Source: JAJPJE01 sp963848375 (GTDB taxonomy: Bacteria; Acidobacteriota; Terriglobia; Terriglobales; Acidobacteriaceae). Taken from it: DNA of 64,000 nt. The stretch is taken from the NCBI GenBank assembly GCA_963848375.1, contig CAWKDK010000029.1, positions 197,156-261,155 of the forward strand, given 5' to 3'. The number at the start of each line of letters is the position of its first letter. Position 1 is the stretch's first letter. Of this stretch, positions 41,017-50,596 are shown piece after piece. Made by a program: the position numbers and the translations under genes. The notes under the pieces were generated by a model, which was given only the letters and a program-made list of their open reading frames with translations, did not search any database and was not told where the DNA came from.

Positions 41017-44000
41017 TCAAAGGAATGCGAATCCAATCGGGACGGTTTCCAGTTCGTAATCAACTTCAATAAGCGCTTTCTCCAGCGTATAGGCTTGCAA
41101 CAGCGCGGCGATTTCCTGATGAGTTGCAGGGATAAAGCTGGCGTTGCCTGCGGCCCTGAGATATCCACGCAAGAAGAGAGCGCTGACCCACTGATACCAG
41201 GCTTTTGCCCATCGTTCCAGCTGTGGATGGCTTTCGCGTCCGGAGACGATTCCGGGAACATGGTTGAAAAGTACCGCATGAGAGACATAGTGGAAGGAGC
41301 GAATCATGCAGGCCACGTCGCGAAAAGCGGAACGCTTTATACGGCGCTCACTCATCGGCTTGCTGGCATCACCTTCGAAATTCTGAATAAGAAAATCTCT
41401 GCCGGTATAGAGCACATTGCCGAGGTGGTAGTCACCATGATGACGAATGCGAGTACAGGAAATGCGCGTGTCGCGGAGGACCAGCATACGGGAGCGGAGT
41501 ACAGATTCGCGCTCGAGTACTGCACGGGCGTCGGGCTGAGCAATTGCGGGAAGAGCGCTCACATCAGCGCGTAAGGCGTCGAGAGCGCGACTCATCTGCG
41601 CAATCATTCCATGGAAGATGCCGAGCCGATAAAACTCGGTGAATGGCTCCGGCGCGAAATCCGGGATATCGGGGCGGCTGCTCAGTGCGAGATGCAATTC
41701 CGCAGTGCGCTGGCCCAGCAACTCAGGGCTCTCGCCATGTCCTCCAAGCAACTCGGCCATTACCGGAGGGATGGGAGTGTGCAACAAGCTCAGCGGTGTA
41801 CCCGTCACCAAAGCCTTCAGCCGCGGATCATCGTCGCCAATTGCGAGTGCGCGTTCGAAGTACAGGCCCAGATGGTCGAGAGTGTAGCTCCAGGCATTGG
41901 CAGCGTTGGGAACATAGTTGTTCAGCATCGCCAGAGTTGTGACTTCAGGAATTTCGTCGATGACGCGGCGATATTCGATGGCTCCCAGCGCGAGCAGAGC
42001 ATTCTGAAAATTAGTGTTGTTGACGAGAAACTCGCCAATCTCGCGATCGGGATTGATGCCCGGTTCAACCTTGCGATAGAGCTTAAGGGTGAAGTCTTCG
42101 CCGAGCTTGATAAACGTGTCGCGCCCGATGGTATTCGCCTGCGGTTCGAGAGGCGATCGGACGGCGCTCCAGGCCTTGCGGAACGCGCGCGTATGACTGC
42201 CGAGCAGTTCTCCGTGTTCTCCCTTGATGCGCCGGCGACGAACGATGGACTTGAGCAGGGCATCGCTGAAATTTCGTTCAAAGATCGCACCATAAAGAAT
42301 GGCGGGGGTTTCAGGCAGTCCCTCAATCCGGCAAAGGACATTTTGGGGACGGTCATGAAGCACGACTTCGGCATCTTCTCCAGTCTCCAGCGACAAAGGT
42401 GCGACATAGCTTTCCGGATCGCCGTCGCTGAAATCTACATGGATCAGGAGAATGTTCGAAGTTGTGTTCGGTAGTGGGATCACCTCATCGACGGTCACCT
42501 GTCTTACCGTGCGTTTCTTCGGGAACCAGGTGCGGGTGCGCAAGACGCGGGCAATAACGCGCGAGAGTGCCCGGCGCGTTCCTATGGAGAAGAAGTTAGC
42601 GGGCTCAACGGTGATCACGGGCAAATGGTCGGTGCCAGGCACTGCCAGCGATTCCTCGCTTGGCTCCTGAGGCTGCAAATGGAACCACTGGAATGCGTGC
42701 GGTCCAAGGGAAAGTGTGTAAGGCTCATCGCCGATGACAGGAAAACGGGTGCGACCGAAAATCTCTGTGGGGATAGAGCCGGCGTGCTTGGCTAGATCGA
42801 GCTCTGCAAATTGGGTAAATCGAGAAAGATTGGCGACTACGAGTATCTTCTCATCGTCAAACTGGCGCACGAACGCCAGGACTTTGCGATTGTTCGGAAA
42901 GAGGAGTTCGAAAGTGCCTCTCCCAAAAGACGGGTGCTGCTTGCGCTGCGCGATCATTCGCTTCATGTACCAGAGGAGCGAATGTGAATTGTTCTGCTGT
43001 GTCTCGACGTTGATCGCTTCGTAGTGATATTCCGGATCGATGTTGACCGGTAGATAAAGCTTCTGCGGATTGGCCCGCGAAAAGCCGGCGTTGCGATCGG
43101 GGCTCCACTGCATGGGAGTACGAACGCCGTTGCGATCGCCTAAATAGATGTTGTCGCCCATGCCAATTTCGTCGCCGTAATAAACGACCGGAGTTCCGGG
43201 AAGCGAGAGCAGCAGCGCGTTCATCAGTTCGATGCGACGACGATCGTTTTCCAGCAAAGGAGCGAGGCGCCGGCGGATACCGAGATTGATACGCATCTCG
43301 CGATCATGCGCGTAAGAGCGGTACATGTAGTCGCGCTCTTCGTCGGTGACCATTTCCAGTGTGAGTTCATCGTGATTCCGCAAGAACATTGCCCACTGGC
43401 AGCTGTCAGGGATCGGCGGCGTCAAGCGCAGGATTTCCGTGATGGGAGCGCGGTCCTCCATTCGCAGCGCCATAAAGAGGCGCGGCATGATGGGGAAATG
43501 AAACGCCATATGGCATTCGTCGCCCTCGCCGAAATATGCGACCGCATCGTCGGGCCACTGGTTCGCTTCAGCGAGTAACATCCGATCACGATATTTTTCG
43601 TCAATGTGCTTGCGAAGATCACGGAGCGCGGCGTGAGTTTCCGGCAAGTTTTCGGAGGTGGTTCCTTCGCGTTCGAACAAATAGGGAACCGCGTCCAGGC
43701 GGAGGCCGTCCACGCCCATGTCGAACCAGAAGTCGACAGCGGCGAACATAGCTTTGCGAACTTCAGGGTTGGCCCAGTTCAAATCGGGCTGATGCGAATA
43801 AAACCGGTGCCAATAGTAGGCCTTGGCAACCTTATCCCAGCTCCAGTTCGAGGTTTCGAAGTCCTTAAAGATGATGCGCGCGTCACAATATTTGTCAGGC
43901 GTGTCACTCCAGACATAGAAGTTGCGCCACGGACTACCCGGCGGAGCATGCCGCGAACGCTGAAACCAAGCGTGCTGGTCGGACGTGTGGTTCAGCACGA

Positions 44001-44307
44001 GTTCGGTGATCACACGAATTCCACGCGCATGGGCTTCCCGCAGAAATTTCTGGAAATCCTTCAGCGTTCCATAAGAAGGATGGACGTTGGTGTAATCAGA
44101 AATGTCGTAGCCATCGTCCCTAAGAGGAGACGGGCAAAATGGCAGGAGCCAGATCGCGGTGACGCCCAGATCTTCCAGGTAGGGAAGTTTCTGGGTAAGG
44201 CCTCCGAAGTCGCCGATTCCGTCGGTCACGCTGTCAAAAAAAGCGCGCACGTGGACTTCGTAGATGATGGCGTCTTTGTACCAGGTGGAGCTTGCAGGCA
44301 ATGTCAT
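41017..44307 (-). CDS. treS: trehalose synthase/maltokinase fusion
   Basis: About 1096 residues joining a GH13 maltose alpha-D-glucosyltransferase (maltose-trehalose interconversion) to a C-terminal maltokinase. GH13 part: WYKDAIIYEVHVRAFFDS, catalytic Asp205 in GLRLDAVPY, Glu in LLAEANQWP and the FLRNHDELT Asp. Kinase part: HHGDYHLGNVLYTGRDFLIQ followed by NFEGD. The usual DFEG metal-binding Asp reads Asn here, an oddity. The fusion normally feeds maltose-1-phosphate to GlgE; glgE is not in the window. The start is ambiguous (44307 or 44361). Confidence 0.93.
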   Translation of the reverse strand: MTLPASSTWYKDAIIYEVHVRAFFDSVTDGIGDFGGLTQKLPYLEDLGVTAIWLLPFCPSPLRDDGYDISDYTNVHPSYGTLKDFQKFLREAHARGIRVITELVLNHTSDQHAWFQRSRHAPPGSPWRNFYVWSDTPDKYCDARIIFKDFETSNWSWDKVAKAYYWHRFYSHQPDLNWANPEVRKAMFAAVDFWFDMGVDGLRLDAVPYLFEREGTTSENLPETHAALRDLRKHIDEKYRDRMLLAEANQWPDDAVAYFGEGDECHMAFHFPIMPRLFMALRMEDRAPITEILRLTPPIPDSCQWAMFLRNHDELTLEMVTDEERDYMYRSYAHDREMRINLGIRRRLAPLLENDRRRIELMNALLLSLPGTPVVYYGDEIGMGDNIYLGDRNGVRTPMQWSPDRNAGFSRANPQKLYLPVNIDPEYHYEAINVETQQNNSHSLLWYMKRMIAQRKQHPSFGRGTFELLFPNNRKVLAFVRQFDDEKILVVANLSRFTQFAELDLAKHAGSIPTEIFGRTRFPVIGDEPYTLSLGPHAFQWFHLQPQEPSEESLAVPGTDHLPVITVEPANFFSIGTRRALSRVIARVLRTRTWFPKKRTVRQVTVDEVIPLPNTTSNILLIHVDFSDGDPESYVAPLSLETGEDAEVVLHDRPQNVLCRIEGLPETPAILYGAIFERNFSDALLKSIVRRRRIKGEHGELLGSHTRAFRKAWSAVRSPLEPQANTIGRDTFIKLGEDFTLKLYRKVEPGINPDREIGEFLVNNTNFQNALLALGAIEYRRVIDEIPEVTTLAMLNNYVPNAANAWSYTLDHLGLYFERALAIGDDDPRLKALVTGTPLSLLHTPIPPVMAELLGGHGESPELLGQRTAELHLALSSRPDIPDFAPEPFTEFYRLGIFHGMIAQMSRALDALRADVSALPAIAQPDARAVLERESVLRSRMLVLRDTRISCTRIRHHGDYHLGNVLYTGRDFLIQNFEGDASKPMSERRIKRSAFRDVACMIRSFHYVSHAVLFNHVPGIVSGRESHPQLERWAKAWYQWVSALFLRGYLRAAGNASFIPATHQEIAALLQAYTLEKALIEVDYELETVPIGFAFL

Positions 44308-44520
44308 GAATGCGTTCGAGGACTCAAAGAACAGGATGAACTCGTCACTATACTGATGCAAATTCTAAGCTGGTCGTAGCAAGTTTTAGACCGCATGGCG
44401 GAAGGAAATGGGATAAGCAAGGCGGTGGGCGAAACTGGAAAGTAACCTTATCTGCGCAACGAAAGTCTCGCCAAAACGTCGAATAGGTCTAGAGTTCACA
44501 GTACAGGCAGGAGGCAAGAC

Positions 44521-44904
44521 GTGGGCAGGCGGTTGTTGATCGTTGACGACGACGCCCGAGTGACGGAGCTTTTATCCCGCTACCTTGCTTCGGTCGGGTA
44601 TCTTACCTCTTGCTCGCTGGACGCCGCCACGGCGATCCAGTTGATCGACGAATATGAGTTCGATTTGCTGGTGGTGGATTCTCTGCCCAATTTCGCCAGC
44701 CGGGAAGTAATCACCAGATTTCGCCAGAAATACAGCAAGGCGCCCGTAATTCTGTTCACCGGAAACGTGAGTTCCGAGGCATTGCGGGTCGCCCTGGATG
44801 CAGGCGCAAATCTTCTGCTGGAAAAGCCGCTCGGAATGCCGGAATTCAGCAAAGAGGTGGAGCGGTTGCTGACGAACGCGGCAGCGAAAGCATCGCAAGC
44901 CTGA
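44521..44904 (+). CDS. single-domain response regulator
   Basis: 127-residue receiver domain. It has the acidic pair in LLIVDDDARV, phospho-acceptor Asp53 in LLVVDSLP, Thr80 in ILFTGN and Lys102 in LEKPLG, so all phosphotransfer residues are present. There is no output domain, suggesting a relay or a protein-interaction regulator. GTG 44521 follows GCAGGAGGC. No kinase adjacent. Confidence 0.9.
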   Translation: MGRRLLIVDDDARVTELLSRYLASVGYLTSCSLDAATAIQLIDEYEFDLLVVDSLPNFASREVITRFRQKYSKAPVILFTGNVSSEALRVALDAGANLLLEKPLGMPEFSKEVERLLTNAAAKASQA

Positions 44905-44958
44905 AATCAAGCTGCTCTCGGCGAAAAGAGGTGTCAGCCCTGGGTTTGCGGATGCCGT

Positions 44959-45114
44959 TCAGGAAACATCTTCTCTAGTGCCACCCAAAAGCCAGTGCTC
45001 TTCGATGTCTTTACCGCTGGTGCTATCAAATGCGATCACTTTGGAGGGGCCCTTTTGGCGCGGTTTCCGGGGTCTGAAATTTAGTGGGACGTAAAAAGCA
45101 ATCACGCGTGCCAT
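44959..45114 (-). CDS. 51-residue small basic protein
   Basis: Short gene with a good ribosome site (GGAGCAGG, six bases before ATG 45114). The product starts MARVIAFYVPLNFRPRKPRQ and contains KVIAFDSTSGKDIEEHW. The MARVIAFY-type start followed by a basic Pro-rich stretch and KVIxF resembles very small proteins scattered in Acidobacteriota genomes (recalled, not searched). Function unknown. Confidence 0.6.
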   Translation of the reverse strand: MARVIAFYVPLNFRPRKPRQKGPSKVIAFDSTSGKDIEEHWLLGGTREDVS

Positions 45115-45293
45115 TGAACCTGCTCCATTGCTGACCTGAGTTCTCGCTGATGAATGTAGTTCCGGTTTCAGCCGGCTACTGTGATGAAAAATCCCGCTGG
45201 TTGTGACTTTTGAACAAGACGGTGATCTCGCCGAGTCCGATCGAAACCGAGTCTAGCTTGAACCGAGAGCGCAGGTGGGTTAGTGTCAGTCGA

Positions 45294-46053
45294 ATGAAAG
45301 CGATCGCTGTGCTGCTGGTTGTGCTACTGCTCGCGAGCTGTGGCTGGGCGGAGGAGATCATAGTTGCCGCTGCCGCTGACCTGAACCAGGTGCTACCGGT
45401 GATCGCCGAACGATTCGAGAGCGAATCGGGAAATCGGGTAAAGCTCTCGTTTGGTTCTTCGGGAAACTTCTTTGCGCAGATTCAGAATGGTGCGCCGTTC
45501 GACGTTTTCTTTTCGGCGGACATCGATTTTCCCAAACGGCTGGAAGCAGCAGGTCTGACAGAGCAGGAATCGCTATACGAGTATGCGGTGGGAAAGATTG
45601 TTCTGTGGGTGCCGAACGGGTCCGGTCTCGACGTAGGCCGGGGGATGCCGGCTCTGCTCGATCCGCAAGTGCGAAAGATTGCGATTGCGAATCCGGTGCA
45701 CGCCCCCTACGGAAAAGCGGCCGTGGCAGCGCTTCAGCACGAGCAACTCTATGAGCGAGTGAAAGACAAACTTGTGCTCGGGAGAAAACATTTCTCAGAC
45801 ATTCGAACTGGTGCACAGCGGCAATGCCGACGTGGGCATTGTGGCGCTATCGCTGGCAATGGCGCCGAAAGTCAAGGAAACCGGTAGATTTTTTGCGGTG
45901 CCCCCATCGAGCTATCCCCCCATTCGGCAAGGTGCGGTTGTGATTCGTTCCTCGCAGCACAAAGACGCCGCCAAGGCTTTCGTTTCGTACATGAAGCGAC
46001 CCGAGACGATCACCTTGCTGAAGCAGTACGGATTCGAAGTTCCCGGGAAATGA
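45294..46053 (+). CDS. modA: molybdate ABC transporter substrate-binding protein (frameshifted)
   Basis: Periplasmic ModA. Signal peptide VLLVVLLLASCGWAEE, then the ModA signatures IIVAAAADLNQVLPVIAERFE, VKLSFGSSGNFFAQIQNGAPFDVFFSADID, KIVLWVPNGSGLDV, IAIANPVHAPYGKAA and, after a break, LGENISQTFELVHSGNADVGIVALS. The break is at a GGG run (45780-45782): removing one G joins KLVLG to ENISQTFEL. Joined length is about 252 residues. modB and modC do not follow, so the importer is incomplete locally. Confidence 0.88.
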
Positions 46054-46387
46054 CGATCATCTCTGGGCGAGAGTGAAAAGGCGCGCAAGCGTTTCCGCAA
46101 TGACCTCGCATCATCGGGCTCGTGTGGATCCCTGGTCCTGTCGCTTAAAAAGAGATAAAAGCCACCGGTGACGCGAGCGGCCACCATACTGGTTGCTATC
46201 AGCGGAAACGCCATCCACGACTCCTGGCGATCTTTGCCAAGCCGCGGGCGCCGTAGCCTTGTTGATGCCGAACAGATAGGTCAACCGAAGCTGATGGGAA
46301 GAGTTAACGAAGCTTCCCTAGAGGGCCGGTTTGCAGTAATAATCGTAAGCCATTTGCAAGCTGACCAGTCATGACCCAGATGTCACG
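46054..46387. other. intergenic region, no convincing gene
   Basis: 334 bases between modA and the MFS gene. A plus-strand open frame (46168-46374) lacks coding character and a ribosome site. No clear repeat seen; probably contains the promoter of the sugar-acid locus. Confidence 0.5.
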
Positions 46388-47716
46388 ATGAGCTCACCAC
46401 AATTTCGTGCCGAGAAAGAGTTCCAGCCGGACACAACTGCAGATACCAACGCGGAAGCGAGCTTGCGCAAGCGTTGGACATATCTGCTGCCCATCATTTT
46501 CGTCACTTATAGCCTCGCATATTTAGACAGGGCGAACTTCGGGTTCGGTGCAGCAGCCGGGCTGGCAAGCACGCTTCACATTACCGGGCAGGATACGTCC
46601 CTCCTCGCGGGCTTATTTTTCCTCGGCTATTTCATGTTCCAGGTGCCAGGTGCGGTCCTGGCCAGAAAATATAGTGTGCGGCGCGTAGTATTCGCGACCC
46701 TGATTCTGTGGGGAATTTTTGCAACCTTCACCGGCGTGATTCGGCAGTTCTGGGTTCTCGCGCTCGATAGGTTTCTTCTTGGGGTAGCGGAAAGCCTGGT
46801 GTTCCCCGTCATGCTGCATCTATTGACGCAATGGTTCACTCGGGCTGAGCGTTCGCGCGCCAACGCCATCCTGATGCTTGGCAATCCGGTCACTCTCTTG
46901 CTGATGTCGCCGCTCACTGGTTACCTCATCCAGAAACTGGGCTGGCAAACGACATTCGTCGCGGAAGGCATCCCCTCGATCCTATGGGCCGTGGTTTGGA
47001 TTGTCGTAGTTCGAGATCGTCCATCTGATACAAAATGGCTGGATCCACGAGCGGCGGAAAAACTGGAAGACCAATTAGCACGGGAGCAGATTGAGCTGGC
47101 TCCAGTGGGAGTGGCGTATAAAGCATTCCTCCGCCCCGACGTGCTTCTACTTGCAGCTCAGTATTTCTGCTGGAGTTTGGGCGTTTACGGATTCGTCCTC
47201 TGGTTGCCGACGATCGTGCGCAAAGGTGCGGAACTTTCGATGGCAAGGACGGGCTTGCTTTCGGCCCTGCCCTATCTGGCTGCGATTGTGCTGATGCTCA
47301 TCGTCTCGCATATTTCCGACAAAACCCAGAAACGCCGCTCTCTGGTTTGGCCATTATTAATGATGGCCGGTATTGCTCTGACCGGCTCGTTCTTCCTGGC
47401 CGAGCGGAGCTTCACTCTCACCTTTGCCTGCCTGGTTATTTGCGGTGCCGGCATCTATGGGCCGTACGGTCCATTCTTCGCGATCATTCCCGAGCGGCTA
47501 CCTCGCAATGTCACCGCCGAGGTGCTCGCATTCGTCAATAGTTCTGGCGCGCTGGGCGGATTTTTCGGAAGCTACCTGGTGGGTTTGTTGCAGGCAACCA
47601 CAGGCAATGCCCGAGCCGGTTACTTGTTGATGTCGTTTTCGCTCATCTTTTCCGCGATACTGATGCTGTTCCTGCGAGATGCCGGCACGGCTCGCCGCAC
47701 TGCGAGTTCTCAATAA
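46388..47716 (+). CDS. MFS transporter, anion:cation symporter (sugar-acid) type
   Basis: 442 residues with twelve predicted helices. The start FVTYSLAYLDRANFGFGAAAGL matches the NYxDRxNxGFA motif of the ACS family (ExuT/GarP/tartrate permeases), which import sugar acids such as galactarate, gluconate or xylonate with protons. A long cytoplasmic loop (DRPSDTKWLDPRAAEKLEDQLA) separates the halves, as usual. It heads the plus-strand sugar-acid gene set, with the dehydratase starting nine bases after its stop. Confidence 0.92.
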   Translation: MSSPQFRAEKEFQPDTTADTNAEASLRKRWTYLLPIIFVTYSLAYLDRANFGFGAAAGLASTLHITGQDTSLLAGLFFLGYFMFQVPGAVLARKYSVRRVVFATLILWGIFATFTGVIRQFWVLALDRFLLGVAESLVFPVMLHLLTQWFTRAERSRANAILMLGNPVTLLLMSPLTGYLIQKLGWQTTFVAEGIPSILWAVVWIVVVRDRPSDTKWLDPRAAEKLEDQLAREQIELAPVGVAYKAFLRPDVLLLAAQYFCWSLGVYGFVLWLPTIVRKGAELSMARTGLLSALPYLAAIVLMLIVSHISDKTQKRRSLVWPLLMMAGIALTGSFFLAERSFTLTFACLVICGAGIYGPYGPFFAIIPERLPRNVTAEVLAFVNSSGALGGFFGSYLVGLLQATTGNARAGYLLMSFSLIFSAILMLFLRDAGTARRTASSQ

Positions 47717-47724
47717 CAAACACC

Positions 47725-49716
47725 ATGAGCGACCACACAGGATCGATTTCCGCAAGACAGGTATTTGAAAGCGATGCATCGCTGCTCAGTGATATATCCA
47801 CGCACGCAAGAGGGCCCGAAGGCTCGCTGCCCATCGCTGCGGAGATGTTGCTAACGCAGCCCTCGGGCAATCTCTTCGGCCTGAGTCAAAATGCAGGTAT
47901 GGGGTGGGAGCTATCACGGGTGCTCGACCCCGAATTCTTGATTCTGAGCACGCACGGGGGAGTGAGGGCCCCCGATGGAACTCCCATTGCTCTGGGGTTT
48001 CACACTGGACATTGGGAAGTTGGACTGCTTGTGGCCGAGGCAGCACGCGAGTTGCGCAGCCGTCGAGCGATTCCGTTCGCGGGCGCTTGCACCGATCCAT
48101 GCGACGGCCGCACGCAAGGCACTGCTGGGATGCTCGACTCTCTGCCGTATCGCAACGACGCGGCGATCGTGCTGCGGCGGCTGATGCGATCACTGCCCAC
48201 GCGAAAGGGTGTCATCGGCGTTGCTACGTGTGATAAGGGCCTGCCCGCCATGATGATGGCGCTTGCGTCATCCGGCTCTTTGCCGAGCATTCTCGTGCCG
48301 GGCGGAGTCACCCTGTTGCCGGAAAACGGGGAAGACGCAGGGAAAGTCCAGACCATCGGAGCACGATATTCACAAGATCAGATCACGCTCGAGTACGCCG
48401 CCGAGGTCGGATGTCGCGCTTGTGCAACCCCCGGGGGCGGTTGCCAGTTTCTCGGCACAGCCGCAACTTCACAGGTCGTGGCCGAAGCGCTAGGCCTTTC
48501 GTTAACTCACTCGGCGCTGGCGCCCTCTGGTCAGGCCGTTTGGCTTGATGCAGCGGCGCGCTCGGCTCGCGCCATCTTGCGAATGACCCAGCTTGGAATA
48601 GGCACGGCTGACATTTTGACCGATGCCGCAATCCGTAACGCCATGGTGGTGCACGCCGCGTTCGGAGGGTCGACGAATCTCCTGTTACACGTGCCTGCGA
48701 TCGCGCATGCCGCCGGATTGACCCGTCCGTCCGCCGCAGATTGGGCCGCGGTCAATCGCGCTGTTCCACGGTTGGTGGACGCGCTACCGAATGGGCCGAA
48801 CAATTTCGCAACCGTTCAGGTATTTCTCGCAGGCGCGGTGCCGGAAGTGATGCTCCATCTGCGAACCGCAGGTCTGCTCGACTGCAACGTTCGCACTGTT
48901 ACCGGAGCAAGCTTGGATGAGAACCTCAACTGGTGGGAGCAGAGCGAGCGACGTCGCGAACTGAAGAAGAGGTTACGCGAGCTTGACTCGATCGACGCAA
49001 GCCAGGTGATCCTCTCACCGGACGCCGCCCGAGCCAGTGGCTTGACTCCGACCATCTGCTTCCCGGCCGGCAATCTCGCGCCCGAGGGAAGCGTGATCAA
49101 AAGCACGGCCATTGATCCTTCATTGATCGACAGACAGAACACGTATCGCCACACGGGACCGGCGCGCGTTTTTGTCACCGAGCGTGCCGCCATTGATGCG
49201 ATCAAGCAGAGGGCCATTTCCAGCGGCGACGTTATTGTATTAATTTGCGGTGGACCGGCCGGCGCCGGCATGCAGGAGATTTACCAGATCACCTCGGCGC
49301 TGAAGGCACTTCCATTTTGCAAGCACGTAGCCGTACTCACTGACGCGCGTTTCAGTGGTGTTTCGACAGGAGCCTGTGTCGGGCACATTTCTCCGGAAGC
49401 ACTCGCTGGCGGTCCGATCGGACGTGTGCGGGATGGCGACACGATAGAAATTGCGATCGATCGCAACGTCTTGCAGGGCAGTATCGATCTGGTCGGCGAA
49501 GGAAACGAAAGTTTTTCCGCCGAAGAGGGCAGCCTGCGTCTGGCCCAACGTGCGCCACGACATGATCTCAGGCCCCATCCCGATCTTCCCGACGACACCA
49601 GGTTGTGGGCGGCATTGGTCCAGGCTTCCGGAGGCGTATGGGGAGGATGCGTTTATGATGTGCATGCGATTCTCGAACAACTCGAGCGAGGGGCCGCAAC
49701 ACAGAAGCGAGACTAG
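47725..49716 (+). CDS. sugar-acid (D-xylonate-type) dehydratase, YjhG/YagF family
   Basis: 663-residue IlvD/Edd-superfamily iron-sulphur dehydratase. Cluster and active-site cysteines are visible in GACTDPCDGRTQGT, VATCDKGLPAMM and CRACATPGGGCQFLGTAATS; the C-terminus has LTDARFSGVSTGACVGHISPEA. The N-terminal block GPEGSLPIAAEMLLTQPSGNLFGLSQNAGMGW is specific to the YjhG/YagF group, which converts D-xylonate to 2-keto-3-deoxy-D-xylonate. Nine bases from the transporter, so cotranscribed. It provides the first step of the inferred Weimberg-like route. Confidence 0.93.
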   Translation: MSDHTGSISARQVFESDASLLSDISTHARGPEGSLPIAAEMLLTQPSGNLFGLSQNAGMGWELSRVLDPEFLILSTHGGVRAPDGTPIALGFHTGHWEVGLLVAEAARELRSRRAIPFAGACTDPCDGRTQGTAGMLDSLPYRNDAAIVLRRLMRSLPTRKGVIGVATCDKGLPAMMMALASSGSLPSILVPGGVTLLPENGEDAGKVQTIGARYSQDQITLEYAAEVGCRACATPGGGCQFLGTAATSQVVAEALGLSLTHSALAPSGQAVWLDAAARSARAILRMTQLGIGTADILTDAAIRNAMVVHAAFGGSTNLLLHVPAIAHAAGLTRPSAADWAAVNRAVPRLVDALPNGPNNFATVQVFLAGAVPEVMLHLRTAGLLDCNVRTVTGASLDENLNWWEQSERRRELKKRLRELDSIDASQVILSPDAARASGLTPTICFPAGNLAPEGSVIKSTAIDPSLIDRQNTYRHTGPARVFVTERAAIDAIKQRAISSGDVIVLICGGPAGAGMQEIYQITSALKALPFCKHVAVLTDARFSGVSTGACVGHISPEALAGGPIGRVRDGDTIEIAIDRNVLQGSIDLVGEGNESFSAEEGSLRLAQRAPRHDLRPHPDLPDDTRLWAALVQASGGVWGGCVYDVHAILEQLERGAATQKRD

Positions 49717-49753
49717 CTGTTTATCCTGAATCAAAAAGAAGAGGCTTGGCTGC

Positions 49754-50588
49754 GTGAAACTCTACCGCACTACCAAAGGCGCATTCGTCGAGGACAGCGA
49801 CCAATTTTATCTGGTATCCGCCTTGCCTTCGCCCCACGATTGGGATGAACTGCTTTGCGATCCTGATCTCGCACGGCCGTGCTCGATCGGCAATTCGCAA
49901 CGGCGCACCGACTGGTTTTGATCCTGCTACTATTCTTGCCCCAGTTGTCAGCCAGGAGGTGTGGGCAGCAGGCGTTACTTATTTCTCCAGCCGGCGAGCA
50001 CGAATGGAGGAGAGCAAAGACGCCGGAGGCGGAGATTTTTACGATCGTGTCTACGCAGCGGAACGTCCCGAACTGTTTTTCAAGGCGACCGGTCGCCGCG
50101 TCGTTGGGCACGGCAAGCCGGTGCGGATCCGATCTGACGCAAAGTGGTCGGTCCCAGAGCCAGAGTTAACTCTCTTTGTGAATCCGCAGGGCGTGATCGC
50201 CGGTTACACAATTGGCAATGACATGAGCTCGCGCGATATTGAAGGAGAGAATCCTCTCTATTTGCCGCAAGCGAAAGTATATGACGGCAGCTGCGCCATC
50301 GGCCCCTGCATTCTGCTTTCGCCGGCGCCATCCCCCGAGACAAGGATCCAGTTGGAAATCTCGCGCGATGGGAAGGTGGCATTCGCGGGCAGCACGTCTC
50401 TGGTTGAGCTCAAACGCGAGTTGACGGAGCTGGCGAGGTTTCTGTTTCGCGACAATAGTTTTCCCGACGGAGTCTTCCTGATGACTGGGACAGGCATCGT
50501 TCCCGGCGACGACTTCACCCTCGCAAGCGGTGACGCAATAAGCATCCGAATCGACGGAATAGGCAAGTTGGAAAACTTTGTCGGATGA
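49754..50588 (+). CDS. FAH-family 2-keto-3-deoxy sugar-acid dehydratase (frameshifted)
   Basis: About 277 residues. The N-terminus (GTG 49754: VKLYRTTKGAFVEDSDQFY..WDELL) is one frame from the rest, which begins near 49850-49900 and carries the FAH fold: ILAPVVSQEVWAAGVTYFSS, GGDFYDRVYAAERPELFFKA, the metal-binding PEPELTLFV and the GYTIGNDMSSRDIEGENPLYLPQAK signature. This subgroup includes 2-keto-3-deoxy-D-xylonate/L-arabinonate dehydratases that yield 2-oxoglutarate semialdehyde, which fits its place between dehydratase and dehydrogenase. A one-base shift is likely. Confidence 0.88.
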
Positions 50589-50596
50589 GTTGGACG

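Noticed and set aside
46168..46374. Small plus-strand gene before the MFS transporter
   Set aside because: No ribosome site, no recognisable domain and poor codon pattern.
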